A stretch of 64,000 bases of DNA from Granulicella sp. WH15 (GCF_009914315.1 NZ_CP042596.1:4340001-4404000), one strand, 5' to 3'. Positions 1-8,947 are shown, counted from the first letter of the stretch. Translations and numbers: made by a program. The notes: a model not told the origin generated them from the sequence alone.

Positions 1-1
1 G

Positions 2-241
2 GTCGGCGAGCAGCAGAACGTCTGGAAGCACATCGGGCTCTACGCGTACCGGGCGCAGGCGCTCACGCGCTTTCATGCGCTCGAGCCCAGCGAACTCGAG
101 ATGACGGAGCGGCTGGAGCAGCTACGGTTTCTCGAGAACGGCATCAGCCTGTACGTGGAGCCGACGACCTACGACACCATCGGCGTCGATACGGAAGAGG
201 ATTTGCAGCGGGTGGAAGCCTTGCTGCGCAGCCGCAGCTAG
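2..241 (+). CDS. kdsB: 3-deoxy-manno-octulosonate cytidylyltransferase (CMP-Kdo synthetase), C-terminal fragment
   Basis: Only the last 79 codons are inside the window; the 5' part lies upstream. KdsB activates Kdo with CTP to CMP-Kdo in the cytosol for lipopolysaccharide inner-core synthesis. The visible part carries the family's C-terminal signature: KHIGLYAYR near the start, [10 protein letters not shown] in the middle, and a closing [13 protein letters not shown] segment, all of which match E. coli KdsB in order and spacing. The gene ends with TAG and faces the HAD gene across a gap of 14 bases. Identification is strong for a fragment. It implies a Gram-negative outer membrane with Kdo-containing LPS. 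Confidence 0.88.
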   Translation, partial: VGEQQNVWKHIGLYAYRAQALTRFHALEPSELEMTERLEQLRFLENGISLYVEPTTYDTIGVDTEEDLQRVEALLRSRS

Positions 242-255
242 GCCAATCCTATTAG

Positions 256-924
256 TTAGGCCAACCCGGCCAGCTCTACGATGAGGCCGTCCGGGCCGAT
301 GCTCGCGGTGACATCTTCGAGCGAGCGTGCAACCCACTCCGCACCCGCCGCGTACAGCTCGTCCTTCTCGTGCGTGCCCAGTACGCCGAGCACGCGGGAG
401 CCAGCGGCGACGCCAGCCCCAACGCCCGAGGGCGCGTCTTCGACCACGATGCACTCAGCCGGGGCAAAGCCGAGCAGCGCTGCGCCCTTCATGTACGGCT
501 CGGGGTTCGGCTTGCCCTTCACCACGTCATCTCCGGCGATGATGCGGCCGGGGATGGGCAGCTCGGCGGCGGTAAGGCGGCCCAGCATCAGGCGGCGCGT
601 GGCCGAGGTAACGATGGCCCAGCGCTCGGCGGGCAGCGACTCCAGCAGCGCGCGCACGCCGGGCAGCACCTTCAGGTCGGCGATGTCGGCGATCTCCATG
701 TCCTCGATGAGGCGCAGCCCGACGGCCTCGTCCTCGGCGGTGAAGTCGGGCCGGAGCGAACGCATCACGTCCAGCGCGCGGACACCGTGGGGGATCGTGT
801 AGGTCTCCCAGCCTTCAATGCCGTAGTGCTGCGCCCAGCGACGCCAGCAACGGTTCACGCTGGCAATCGAGCTAATCAGTACGCCGTCCATGTCGAACAA
901 GATGCCCTTCGCTGCTAACTTCAC
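256..924 (-). CDS. HAD-superfamily phosphatase (beta-phosphoglucomutase/sugar-phosphatase type)
   Basis: A 222-aa HAD hydrolase, subfamily IA. Motif I is FDMDGVL at residues 10-16 with the nucleophile Asp and the acid/base Asp two residues on. Motif II is the TSA around residue 106. The motif III lysine is in VVKGKPNPEPY and the motif IV acidic pair is in VVEDAPSG. A helical cap lies between motifs I and II. This arrangement is typical of small sugar-phosphate or glycerol-3-phosphate phosphatases. The start is GTG, overlapping the TGA of the upstream gene in a GTGA, so translation is probably coupled. It is last in a minus-strand cluster with a phosphohexomutase and a mannose-1-P guanylyltransferase, which suggests a sugar-phosphate substrate; the actual substrate cannot be read from the sequence. 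Confidence 0.85.
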   Translation of the reverse strand: MKLAAKGILFDMDGVLISSIASVNRCWRRWAQHYGIEGWETYTIPHGVRALDVMRSLRPDFTAEDEAVGLRLIEDMEIADIADLKVLPGVRALLESLPAERWAIVTSATRRLMLGRLTAAELPIPGRIIAGDDVVKGKPNPEPYMKGAALLGFAPAECIVVEDAPSGVGAGVAAGSRVLGVLGTHEKDELYAAGAEWVARSLEDVTASIGPDGLIVELAGLA

Positions 925-1355
925 TGAACCCCCACGTAAATCGTCGCGCTGCTGTTGTTCTCGTATCGTTCAAAGTCGGCCTGGTAGCGGCGCTCGAGCG
1001 GCGTCCTCCAGACCTCGGCCCATGCCGCCATCACGCTCTGCGGCAGCTCGCCCGTCGCGGGAAAAACCGCGAACCGGCCCGCATCCACGTGGATCTTTCT
1101 CATGCCTTCGAAAGTCGCCGCATCGGGTGCGACGGCGCATCCGATCACAACGGTGTACGGATTGGTGTGGTCTCCCTCGTACTCGCAGTAGACGCTGTAG
1201 ATCGTATCGTCCAGCCGAGCCGCGATGGACTGCGCCCCACCCGCCGCGTAGACCTGCCCCCAAAGTGCGCCGATGGCCTCGGGCGCTGCGTTCGAGGCCC
1301 TGGCCGCCAAACCCAGCACAGTAAAGGCCCGAACGTCCTGCACGGCGTTGCTCAC
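921..1355 (-). CDS. GyrI-like/AraC effector-binding domain protein
   Basis: A stand-alone 144-aa GyrI-like small-molecule-binding domain (the fold of the SbmC/GyrI and BmrR/Rob effector domains). Support comes from the YTVVIGCAV strand, the AGRFAVFPATGELPQSV segment, the AAWAEVW helix, and the closing YQADFERYE ... IYVGV pattern, which is the usual ending of this family. There is no DNA-binding domain, so it is not a regulator by itself. Family members bind amphipathic ligands, protect gyrase, or hydrolyse small cyclopropanoid compounds. Start is GTG and its first bases overlap the TGA of the phosphohexomutase gene as GTGA; its own TGA overlaps the HAD start. Its role in a sugar-nucleotide cluster is unclear. 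Confidence 0.75.
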   Translation of the reverse strand: MSNAVQDVRAFTVLGLAARASNAAPEAIGALWGQVYAAGGAQSIAARLDDTIYSVYCEYEGDHTNPYTVVIGCAVAPDAATFEGMRKIHVDAGRFAVFPATGELPQSVMAAWAEVWRTPLERRYQADFERYENNSSATIYVGVQ

Positions 1356-2788
1356 GCGGGCTTCCCTGCCAGCACGTACTGCCGGGCGGTTTCGAGCACG
1401 GCGTTGACGCTCTCGACCGAGCAGCTCTCGCAGTAGACGCGGAGCAGCGGCTCAGTGCCGGAGGCGCGCAGCAGCAGCCAGGTCTCGGCGGCGTTCGGCT
1501 TGCCCGCGCAGGCGGTGTTTTCGAGGAAGAACTTGATCCCGTCCATGGTCTCGACGCGCAGGACCTTCATCCCGGCAAACTGCTCGCCCGCCTTGACGGC
1601 GCGGGCGCGTTCGATAGCCGAAACCTTCAGCGCATCGTCGATGTGCATGTCGATGCGGCCGTACTGGTGCTCGCCGTACTCGGCCTGGAGCGCGGCGACC
1701 AGCTCGCCGAGGGTCTTCTTCTCGTCGGCCATCACGTTGGCCAGCAGCAGCGAATTCAACAGTCCGTCGCGCTCGGGCAGGTGGCGGCTGATGCCCACAC
1801 CGCCCGACTCCTCGCCACCGATGAGGATGTCTTTCTCGAGCATCAGGTCGCAGACGTACTTGAAACCGATGCCGTGCTCGTGCAGCGTGCGACCGTATTT
1901 GGCAGAAATGCGGTCGAGCATGAGCGTGGTGTTGAAGGCGCGAGTGACATCGCCGGGCCAGCCCTTGCGCTCGAGCAGCCACTGGAGCAGGATGGCGAAG
2001 ATCTTGTGTGCGTCCACCACGTTGCCGTGCTCGTCCACCGCGCCGATGCGGTCGGCGTCGCCGTCGGTGACGAAGCCCGCATCGCACTTCTCGGCGACGA
2101 CGCGCTGCTGGGTCTCGGCGATGTGCGGCAGGATCGGCTCAGGGTTGATGCCGGGGAAGGCCGGGTTGATCTCGGCTCGCATCTCGACGAAGGGGATGCC
2201 CGCCTGGGTGAAGATGCCCGCGATGACGCCGCGGCCCGCGCCGTACATGGTGTCGATGAGGAACTTATAGCCCGACGCCTTGATGGCCGCAAGATCGACG
2301 AACTGAGTGATGGCGGCGATGTACTCGGGGTTGAAGTCGACCTCGACGATGGGGGCCGGGGTGGCGGCGGCGGGGAGCGGCTTGTCGAGATAGGTCTCGA
2401 TGGAAGCAATGATGGAGGGCTTGCCCGAGCCGCCGTAGCTGGCCTTGTACTTGACGCCGTTCCACTCCGCCGGGTTGTGGCTGGAGGTAATCATGACGCC
2501 GCCTGCGGCCTTGCGTCCGCGCACCGCGAAGGAGAGCGCCGGGGTGGGCGTGACCACGCCAGCGAGCTGGACCGGGATTCCTGCGCCGGAGAGTACCTCG
2601 GCCACCACGCGGGCGAAGGAGCGCGAGCCGAAGCGGGTGTCCCAGCCGATGCAGACGCCAGCGGCGGCGTCCTCGTGCTCGAGAACGTAGTGAGCGATGG
2701 CGGAGGCGGCCACGCGCACGTTGGCAAAGGTGAAGTCGTCCGCGATAATTCCGCGCCAGCCGTCGGTTCCGAACTTGACTGTACTCAT
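1352..2788 (-). CDS. alpha-D-phosphohexomutase (phosphoglucomutase/phosphomannomutase)
   Basis: A 478-aa enzyme with all four signatures of the family: the phosphoserine loop TSSHNPAEWNG near residue 101, the metal-binding loop DGDADR near 243, the sugar-recognition loop GGEESGG near 323, and the phosphate-binding loop RASGTEP near 443. It interconverts 1- and 6-phosphates of glucose or mannose. Its start ATG overlaps by one base the TGA of the gene for mannose-1-phosphate guanylyltransferase, so a phosphomannomutase role (Man-6-P to Man-1-P, feeding GDP-mannose) is a reasonable inference. Sequence motifs alone do not separate glucose from mannose specificity. It is distinct from glmM, which is present elsewhere in the window. 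Confidence 0.93.
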   Translation of the reverse strand: MSTVKFGTDGWRGIIADDFTFANVRVAASAIAHYVLEHEDAAAGVCIGWDTRFGSRSFARVVAEVLSGAGIPVQLAGVVTPTPALSFAVRGRKAAGGVMITSSHNPAEWNGVKYKASYGGSGKPSIIASIETYLDKPLPAAATPAPIVEVDFNPEYIAAITQFVDLAAIKASGYKFLIDTMYGAGRGVIAGIFTQAGIPFVEMRAEINPAFPGINPEPILPHIAETQQRVVAEKCDAGFVTDGDADRIGAVDEHGNVVDAHKIFAILLQWLLERKGWPGDVTRAFNTTLMLDRISAKYGRTLHEHGIGFKYVCDLMLEKDILIGGEESGGVGISRHLPERDGLLNSLLLANVMADEKKTLGELVAALQAEYGEHQYGRIDMHIDDALKVSAIERARAVKAGEQFAGMKVLRVETMDGIKFFLENTACAGKPNAAETWLLLRASGTEPLLRVYCESCSVESVNAVLETARQYVLAGKPA

Positions 2789-3924
2789 CAGATCAACTCT
2801 TCCCTTCCGCTGTCGTGGATCGCGCGTACGACCTTGCTGACGTCCTGAGACCGCTCGCGCGTGGTGATAAGCAGGGCATCTTCGGTCTCGACGACGACCA
2901 GACCGTCGACGCCCAGCAACGCGACCATCTTACCCGGCGCGTAGACGTAGTTGCCCTCGGACTGCAACGCCACCAGGCCGTTGGTGGGGCCGTCCATGAC
3001 GTTATCCTCGTCGGAGCTGCCGAGGTGCTCGTGCAGCGAGGCCCAGGAGCCGAGGTCGTTCCAGCCGAAGTCGGCGGGCAGGCAGTAGATGCCGGACTTC
3101 AGCTCGCCCTTGGCCGAGCGCGGCTCGAGGATCGCGTAGTCGATCGAGATGTTCTCGCACTTCGGGTACTCCTCGGCGAAGACGCGCTCGAACTCCGGCG
3201 TGCCGAAGGCGGCGGCGATGGTCTCGAGGATCGGGGCCATGTCGGCGGCGTGCTCGCGGATGGCGTTGGCGAGGGTGCGCGCGCTCCAGAGGAAGATGCC
3301 GCCGTTCCAGACGAAGTTTCCGGCACTGAGGAAGCGCTCGGCGGTGTGGCGGTCGGGCTTCTCGCGGAAGCGCCGAACGCGGCGCACGGGGATGCCGTCC
3401 TCGGTCTCCACAGCGGTGCCCTGCTCGATGTAGCCGTAGCCGGTCTCGGGGCGCGTGGGCGGCACGCCGAGGACGACGATGTTCTCGCCCGCGGCGGCCA
3501 GCTTGATCCCCGCACGCAGCACTTCAGCAAAACGCTCGATGTGCGCGACGACGTGGTCCGAAGGGAAGATGCCGATGACGGTATCGGGCTCGGTCTTCTC
3601 CAGCATGAACGCGGCCAGCGCGCAGGCCGGGGCCGTGTTGCGCGGCGCAGGCTCGCTCAGAATGTGGTCGGCGCTAACCTCGGGCATCTGCTCGGCGATG
3701 GTCTTGTCGAGCCAGTGGTTGGTGATGACCCAGACGTCCGACGCTTTGGCGACCGGCAGCAGGCGGGTAAGCGTCTGCTGGATCATGGTCTCGTCGCCAT
3801 CGAGCGCGAGCACCTGCTTGGCCCGGGAGCGGCGGCTGCGAGGCCAGAACCTCGTCCCGCTGCCGCCTGCCAGGATCACCGGCGCGAACTTTACACCTGA
3901 AACCTCATTTTTCATATGCACCAT
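2788..3924 (-). CDS. manC: mannose-1-phosphate guanylyltransferase
   Basis: A 378-aa nucleotidyltransferase that makes GDP-mannose from mannose-1-P and GTP. The N-terminus has the GGSGTRFWPRSR pyrophosphorylase loop followed by KQVLAL; FPSDHVV carries the metal-binding Asp; and ETGYGYIE, FREKP and WNGGIFLW are characteristic of the ManC/CpsB group. It lacks the C-terminal isomerase cupin found in fused ManC/ManA proteins. Start is taken at the first ATG; a second ATG three codons in is equally possible. It is the first gene of the cluster that continues into the phosphohexomutase with a one-base overlap. Product presumably feeds O-antigen or exopolysaccharide. Confidence 0.93.
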   Translation of the reverse strand: MVHMKNEVSGVKFAPVILAGGSGTRFWPRSRRSRAKQVLALDGDETMIQQTLTRLLPVAKASDVWVITNHWLDKTIAEQMPEVSADHILSEPAPRNTAPACALAAFMLEKTEPDTVIGIFPSDHVVAHIERFAEVLRAGIKLAAAGENIVVLGVPPTRPETGYGYIEQGTAVETEDGIPVRRVRRFREKPDRHTAERFLSAGNFVWNGGIFLWSARTLANAIREHAADMAPILETIAAAFGTPEFERVFAEEYPKCENISIDYAILEPRSAKGELKSGIYCLPADFGWNDLGSWASLHEHLGSSDEDNVMDGPTNGLVALQSEGNYVYAPGKMVALLGVDGLVVVETEDALLITTRERSQDVSKVVRAIHDSGREELI

Positions 3925-3968
3925 CGTAGCGGAATCCGACCGAAGGTAATGTAAACAGACTCAGAGTT

Positions 3969-5169
3969 TTAGCCGAGGCTGGCGAAGTACTCCCGCATCC
4001 GCTTCACACCCTCGTCCACCACGTCGGCCGAGACCGCGTAGGAGAGACGGATGTGTTCCGTGGTGCCGAACGCCTCGCCCGGAACCACGACCACGTGGGC
4101 CTCACTGAGCAGCTTCGCCGCCAGGTCCGAGGCCGACTGGATGCCGCCCCGGCCGATGAAGTTCTTCACGTTCGGGTAGACGTAGAACGCGCCCTGCGGC
4201 ACAGTGCAGGTGAGTCCGGGGATCGTCGAAAAGCCCGCGAGTACGCGGTCGCGGAGCTTCAGGTAGTCGGCACGCATCTCGGTGACGCACTCCTGCGAGC
4301 CTACAAGAGCCGCGATGGAGGCGCGCTGCACCATGCTGGCCGCGTTCGAGGTGGACTGCGACTGCAGCTTGCTCATGGCCGCAATGATGGGCTTCGGACC
4401 CAGCGCGAACCCGGCGCGCCAGCCGGTCATGGCGTAGGTCTTCGAGAGCGAGCCGAGGATGATGACGTGCTCCTTGCAGTCGGTGAACGAGCCGCCGCTG
4501 ACGGGCTTGCCCGCGAAGGTCAGGTAGACGTAGCACTCGTCCAACAGCAGGTAGATGCCGCGCTCGTGGGCCATGCGGACGATGGCCTCGAGGTCCTCGG
4601 CCGAGACGACCGCGCCGAGGGTTCGACGGCGTGTTCAGGATGATGCACTTGGTGGCCGGGGTGATGGCCGCCTCGATCATGGCCGCGGTGACGCGGAAGT
4701 TCTCGGCCTCGGAGGTCTCGACCAGCTTTACGACACCGCCCGCGTACTGGATGATGTCCTTGAACGAGACCCAGTAGGGCACGGGGAGGATGACCTCGTC
4801 GCCGTGATCGACCAGCACCTGGATGGCATTGAAGAGGGCCAGCTTGCCGCCGGTGGTGAAGACGCACTCGTCGACCTTGTAGTCGGAGCCGAAGTCCTCG
4901 GCGTGGCGGTCCACGATGGCCTTGCGGACCTCGGGGATACCGGCCACGGCGGTGTAACGGGTGAAGCCCTTCTCGATGGCCTCGATGGCCGCGGCCTTGA
5001 TGTGCTGCGGCGTGGCGAAGTGCGGCTCGCCCGCGCCAAAATCAGAGAGCTGCACGCCTGTGGCCTTCAGGCGCAGGGCCTCGGCGGTAATCGCCATGGT
5101 TGCCGATACTTCAATCCGGTTGATCCGATCCGTCAAAACTTTCTTCGCTACCGCCGTCGCTGTGCTCAT
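3969..5169 (-). pseudogene. class I aminotransferase (aspartate aminotransferase family), frameshifted
   Basis: Two overlapping reading frames together make one complete PLP-dependent aminotransferase of about 400 residues. The upstream part (5169 down to about 4620) gives the N-terminal half with FGAGEPHFATP, YTAVAGIPEVRKAI, TTGGKLALFNA and NTPSNP. The downstream part continues in another frame with LLLDECYVYLTF, then SLSKTYAMTGWR, which holds the PLP lysine, and a complete C-terminus. The break lies just after NTPSNP, near 4615-4625. Compared with the expected NPSGAVVSAEDLE coding, two bases appear to be missing. The rest is intact, with no further stops, so this is either a very recent mutation or a sequence error. 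If intact, it would interconvert aspartate/oxaloacetate and glutamate/2-oxoglutarate. Confidence 0.85.
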
Positions 5170-5325
5170 GGGTCTAGTGTTTCAGAGTTCGACGGCGAAA
5201 TAAACCCCACCGAAGTGGAATCCGCGGGTGGAAGATCAAGCGACTCCGCGCTGGGCAGGCTAAGGCTCTTGAGGATGCCTCCCCCTCGTTGTCGCGAATT
5301 CCACCGAGGCGCTACGATAAAAGCA

Positions 5326-6357
5326 ATGGAGCCGCGCTCACTCTCGCAGGCCTTCGCTCTGCTCCTGCCCCTCTGCCTGTCCCCCGCCTGTTGCGCACAA
5401 AGTCTACCGCAAATCCCGACTATCACCACTACCACCGACCTGGTTGTTGTCCCGGCCCTCGTCCGCGAATCTTCAGGCGACCTGGTCCAAACCCTCCAGG
5501 CCTCCGACTTCCTTCTCACCGACAACGGAGTGCCTCAAACTGTTGCCCTCGAGGATACAGAACACCAGCCGCTCTCCCTCGTCGTCCTCATGCAAACCGG
5601 CGCATCGGCTCCGCGCCAGTTTCCCGACTACGCCAAGCTCGGCACCATGCTTACCTATCTCACCGCCAACTCGCCTTACCAGATCGCGATGGTCACCTTC
5701 GACAGCCAGCCCGAATACCTCTGGGACTTCACCCCCAACATCGCCGATCTTGAAGACGGCTTCGCCAAACCCGATCCCGGCGATCGCAAGGCAGCCATCC
5801 TCGATGCCGTTAGCAGTGGCATCGATCTGCTCCGCAAGCAACCGCCCAACCGCCGCCGCATCATCGTCCTCCTTAGCCAGACCCACGACGAAGGCAGCCT
5901 CGCTCACGCGGAAGACATCATCAAGCGCCTTGGCGAAAACAACATCACCATCGAGTGCCTTACTTTCTCACCTGAAAAAGCCTGGCTCAAAGACCAGTTC
6001 ACCAAGCCACGCCACGAAAATCCGCTCTACCAACTGGCGCCCAACTATCCACCGCTGCAACACACCTTCAATCTCGACAAGCCTCTCGGCATGGCCCTCA
6101 GCGCAATGCGCGAAGATACCTCATCCGCCATCGCCATGCTATCCGGCGGGGAATCCTTCCCCTTCGCCACCAAAGCGGAGCTGGAGCGGCAACTCTCGCT
6201 CCTGGCAAATCACTTCGCCGCCACCTCCACGCTTAGCTTCCGCCCCACGTCGAAGCAGCCCGGTTTTCACTCCCTCCAGCTCCACATCGCCGGACATCCA
6301 GACCTCCAGGTCTCCGCCCGCACCAGCTACTGGGCCTCCGATAACTCCCCCCACTAA
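5326..6357 (+). CDS. VWFA-related secreted protein (acidobacterial type)
   Basis: A 343-aa protein with an N-terminal signal peptide (hydrophobic FALLLPLCLSPACCAQ) and then a von Willebrand factor A-like fold of the kind that is expanded in Acidobacteriota. VVPALVRESSGDLVQTLQASDFLLTDNGVPQ is too long to be a motif; its core is DFLLTDNG, followed by LSLVVLMQTGAS in place of the usual DxSxS MIDAS strand. The MIDAS is therefore degenerate (QTGAS), so metal binding is doubtful. The start chosen is the ATG directly before MEPRSLSQ, because it precedes the signal peptide; a longer open frame upstream has no signal-like N-terminus. The last four bases overlap the convergent methyltransferase gene. 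Function unknown. Confidence 0.82.
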   Translation: MEPRSLSQAFALLLPLCLSPACCAQSLPQIPTITTTTDLVVVPALVRESSGDLVQTLQASDFLLTDNGVPQTVALEDTEHQPLSLVVLMQTGASAPRQFPDYAKLGTMLTYLTANSPYQIAMVTFDSQPEYLWDFTPNIADLEDGFAKPDPGDRKAAILDAVSSGIDLLRKQPPNRRRIIVLLSQTHDEGSLAHAEDIIKRLGENNITIECLTFSPEKAWLKDQFTKPRHENPLYQLAPNYPPLQHTFNLDKPLGMALSAMREDTSSAIAMLSGGESFPFATKAELERQLSLLANHFAATSTLSFRPTSKQPGFHSLQLHIAGHPDLQVSARTSYWASDNSPH

Positions 6358-6971
6358 CGCCGCTTGCGCAGCACCCAGGTCGTCATGCAGCGGTAGTCCT
6401 GCACGATGGTCGTCTTGAGCGGGTCGACCAGCACCGCGTTCAGCTCTTCGGTCAGCTCGAGCAGCTCCTCCTCATCGACCAGGAACCACTCCGAGCCGTC
6501 GCCGATCTCGAAGATGCCGGGGCGGATCTCGTTGAAGTCCATGCCGATCCGCGAGCCGAGGCGGCAGAAGAGCATCCCGCCGGGCCGCACCATGCGCCAT
6601 AGCTCCTCCAGCATCGCGCGGAAGTGAGCCGCGTCGCGAGCGAAGTGCAGCACCGAGTTGCAGAGGACGACGTCGGCCAGCTCGCCGGGAAAGGGCATCT
6701 GCTCGATGGGCGCGACCCGAAAGTTTGCAGGCGGCAGGGCGGGAGCCAGCATCGTGGCCAGGCGGCGGACATGGTCCACCCCGCGTGGGTCCGCATCGAC
6801 AGCGAAGACCTCGCAGCCTGCCCGCAGCAGATAGACCAGGTTGCGCCCGAAGCCGCAGCCCGCGTCGAGCACGCGCATCCCCGGCGCGATGTTGCCGCGC
6901 AGGATCTGATCGAAGACGTAGATGTCGATTTGGCCGAACTGCTCTTGCAGGGAGAGAGTAGGCTGGGTCAC
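6354..6971 (-). CDS. class I SAM-dependent methyltransferase
   Basis: A 205-aa Rossmann methyltransferase. Motif I is VLDAGCGFGRNLVYLL near residues 34-49, the ribose-binding acidic residue is in FAVDAD, and post-motif LADVVLCNSVLHFA followed by WRMVRPGGMLFCRLG match the UbiE/Methyltransf_11 pattern. The substrate cannot be told. Start is GTG and sits in a GTGA overlap with the stop of coaD, so the two are almost certainly co-transcribed, with coaD upstream. The 3' end overlaps that of the convergent VWFA gene by four bases. Confidence 0.87.
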   Translation of the reverse strand: MTQPTLSLQEQFGQIDIYVFDQILRGNIAPGMRVLDAGCGFGRNLVYLLRAGCEVFAVDADPRGVDHVRRLATMLAPALPPANFRVAPIEQMPFPGELADVVLCNSVLHFARDAAHFRAMLEELWRMVRPGGMLFCRLGSRIGMDFNEIRPGIFEIGDGSEWFLVDEEELLELTEELNAVLVDPLKTTIVQDYRCMTTWVLRKRR

Positions 6972-7459
6972 TCGGCAGCCGTCTTGGCCTTCAGCCGGTC
7001 CATGACCAGCGGCGGCACCAGCGAGGAGACGTCTCCGCCCAGTTGAAAGACACCCTTAATAAGCCGCGAGCTGACGTAGGTGTACTTCTCGGCGGGCATC
7101 ATAAAGAGCGTCTCCAGCTCCGGGTCGAGCTTGCGGTTCATCATCGCCATCTGGAACTCGTACTCATAGTCCGAGATGGCCCGGATGCCGCGCAGCACCG
7201 CCTTGGCCCCCTGCTGCCGGGCAAAGTCCACCAACAGGCCGTTGAAGGTCAGGACGCTCACGTTATCGAAGGGTGCAACCGCCTCGGTAATCATCTCGCG
7301 CCGCTCCTCCACCGTGAACAAGGGGGTGCCTTTCTCCGAGTTGCGGAGGATCGCCACCACGAGCTTGTCCACGATCTTGGAGCCGCGCGCGATCAGGTCC
7401 AGATGGCCGTTGGTCAGGGGATCGAAGGTGCCCGGATAGATTGCCGTAACGGTTTGCAT
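6968..7459 (-). CDS. coaD: phosphopantetheine adenylyltransferase
   Basis: A 163-aa enzyme for the penultimate step of coenzyme A synthesis: 4'-phosphopantetheine plus ATP gives dephospho-CoA. The family pattern is complete: YPGTFDPLTNGHLDLI carries the T/HxGH-type nucleotide-binding site, VLRGIRAISDYEYEFQMA is the pantetheine-binding helix, and YVSSRLIKGVFQLGGDV closes the active site with the SSRLIKG motif. The start is set at the ATG three codons inside the longest frame (which begins with TTG) because it gives the usual family length and has GGGAG just upstream. Its stop overlaps the start of the methyltransferase gene (GTGA). Confidence 0.95.
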   Translation of the reverse strand: MQTVTAIYPGTFDPLTNGHLDLIARGSKIVDKLVVAILRNSEKGTPLFTVEERREMITEAVAPFDNVSVLTFNGLLVDFARQQGAKAVLRGIRAISDYEYEFQMAMMNRKLDPELETLFMMPAEKYTYVSSRLIKGVFQLGGDVSSLVPPLVMDRLKAKTAAE

Positions 7460-7634
7460 AGCTCCCAAGCAGCATATCCCAGCGGCAGGCTCCAGCGGAA
7501 CACGCCGGAGGAGCGCGAAAAAATACCTCCAGGTGTAGTCTTCTCGGGAACCGCCGCGTCTCTCCTAATAGAAATGCTAGAAACGCTGGAAATACCGCAG
7601 GACAGCCCCAGCGACGGATCAAGATACGGATAAG

Positions 7635-8297
7635 ATGACGCCGATCGTACTCCATCCCGCCAGCCTCGCCGAACCGGAGTTTCCGCTGCCCGGAGCCGCC
7701 GGGCAGGTCGCTCCACCGGCGGTCCAGATAGAGGATATCGAGGCCCTGCATGCGCTCTATGAGCCGAGAATCTTCCGCTTTCTCTACGCCTCGCTGCGCG
7801 ACCACGACCTGGCCCAGACGCTGACGCAGGACACCTTCTTGCGTGCCTGGACCGCCCGTGCGACCTTCCGGGGCGACTCCTCCATCTCCACCTGGCTAAC
7901 CACCATCGCCCTGAACCTGCTGCGCGACCACACCCGCACCAACCGCTTCCGCTTCTGGAAGAACGTGGCCTCCACCCAGGTCGATCCGCAAGAGATGGCC
8001 GGGCAACTCGCCCACCCGGCAAGCTCCACCGAGCAGCGCCTGATCGCGCGGGAGCAGTTGGCGCTGGTGTGGCAGACCGTGGCCACGCTCTCCGAGCGCC
8101 AGCGCACCGTCTTCCTGCTGCGCTTCGTCGAGGAACAGCCCATCGGCGAGATCGCCGTTATCACCGGACTTCCTGTCAGCACCGTCAAGAGCCATCTTTA
8201 CCGCGCCATCGCCGCCGTCCGTGCCCGCCAGCCCCAGATTGGTGTTCAGGCTGGCGTTCAGACCGACGGACAGGCACCTACAAAGGACTCCCTATGA
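7635..8297 (+). CDS. ECF-type RNA polymerase sigma factor
   Basis: A 220-aa sigma-70 family protein with only regions 2 and 4. Region 2 covers LYEPRIFRFLYASLRDHDLAQTLTQ (start and end parts quoted), where the core-binding and -10-recognition residues fall around DTFLRAWTARATFRGDSS. Region 4 has LSERQRTVFLLRFVEEQPIGE and the HTH in ITGLPVSTVKSHLYRAI. There is an extra N-terminal stretch of about 35 residues. The next gene overlaps its stop (ATGA) and encodes a membrane protein with an HxxxCxxC motif, the normal arrangement for an ECF sigma and its anti-sigma factor. The regulon is not visible. Confidence 0.92.
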   Translation: MTPIVLHPASLAEPEFPLPGAAGQVAPPAVQIEDIEALHALYEPRIFRFLYASLRDHDLAQTLTQDTFLRAWTARATFRGDSSISTWLTTIALNLLRDHTRTNRFRFWKNVASTQVDPQEMAGQLAHPASSTEQRLIAREQLALVWQTVATLSERQRTVFLLRFVEEQPIGEIAVITGLPVSTVKSHLYRAIAAVRARQPQIGVQAGVQTDGQAPTKDSL

Positions 8298-8872
8298 ACC
8301 GCTATAGCCCCAATTCGAATCCCGCTCGCAAGCTCGATACTCTCTGCCTGACCGCCGACCAGATATCGGACCTGCTTATCGCCGACGATCCCACGGCGCT
8401 CTCGCTGGCCTCGCGGCAGCGGCACCTGCAGCAGTGCCCCGAGTGCAACCAGGAGTTTACCCACATGGAGTCGCTGTTGGGGTCGCTTCGCTACTCGGCC
8501 ACGATGAGCGCCGCCCGGGTGCAGAAACCGGCTTCGAAGCTGCGTGTTGCAGCGGACTCCAACCGGCACAACGAGCGCCGCAGCTCGGTATGGGCACTGG
8601 TGGCGGCGACGCTGGCGGCAGCCTTCGCGCTTCCCTTCGTCCACCACGCCGGCGCCGATCCGCTGGCGGCTGTGAACACCTTCTTCAGCCGCCCGGCGGC
8701 TACGGCAAAAGCCGCCCCCGCTGTCACCACCGAGGCCGGGGACGAGGCGCTGCTCCAGGGCATCAGCCAGGATCTCTCCGCGTCCGTTCCCTCGTCGCTC
8801 GAGCTGCTGGCCGACCCGGCGAGCCGATTTGCCAACGCGCAACCCGTGGATGACGATGACGCTCCGCGCTGA
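8294..8872 (+). CDS. putative anti-sigma factor, zinc-finger (ZAS-like) membrane protein
   Basis: A 192-aa protein. Residues about 37-45 contain RHLQQCPEC, the HxxxCxxC metal-binding pattern of zinc-associated anti-sigma domains. One transmembrane helix (VWALVAATLAAAFALPFV) lies near residue 100, and the rest is a periplasmic tail of low complexity rich in Ala, Ser and Asp. The ATG overlaps the sigma-factor TGA as ATGA, so the two proteins are translationally coupled. Recognised by context and the motif; no clear match to a named regulator. It presumably holds the sigma factor at the membrane until an envelope signal is received. Confidence 0.72.
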   Translation: MNRYSPNSNPARKLDTLCLTADQISDLLIADDPTALSLASRQRHLQQCPECNQEFTHMESLLGSLRYSATMSAARVQKPASKLRVAADSNRHNERRSSVWALVAATLAAAFALPFVHHAGADPLAAVNTFFSRPAATAKAAPAVTTEAGDEALLQGISQDLSASVPSSLELLADPASRFANAQPVDDDDAPR

Positions 8873-8947
8873 AAGCCCGCTCGCCAAGCTTGATACAGAC
8901 ACGTTCCCAGCTGCTCAAAGATTCAAAGATTTAAAAAGGATTGACCT

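Noticed and set aside
7500..7634. ECF-type promoter (GGAAC ... CGTC) before the sigma-factor gene
   Set aside because: The GGAACC and CGTCT pieces are only five bases apart, far from the normal 16-17; no self-regulated promoter can be claimed.
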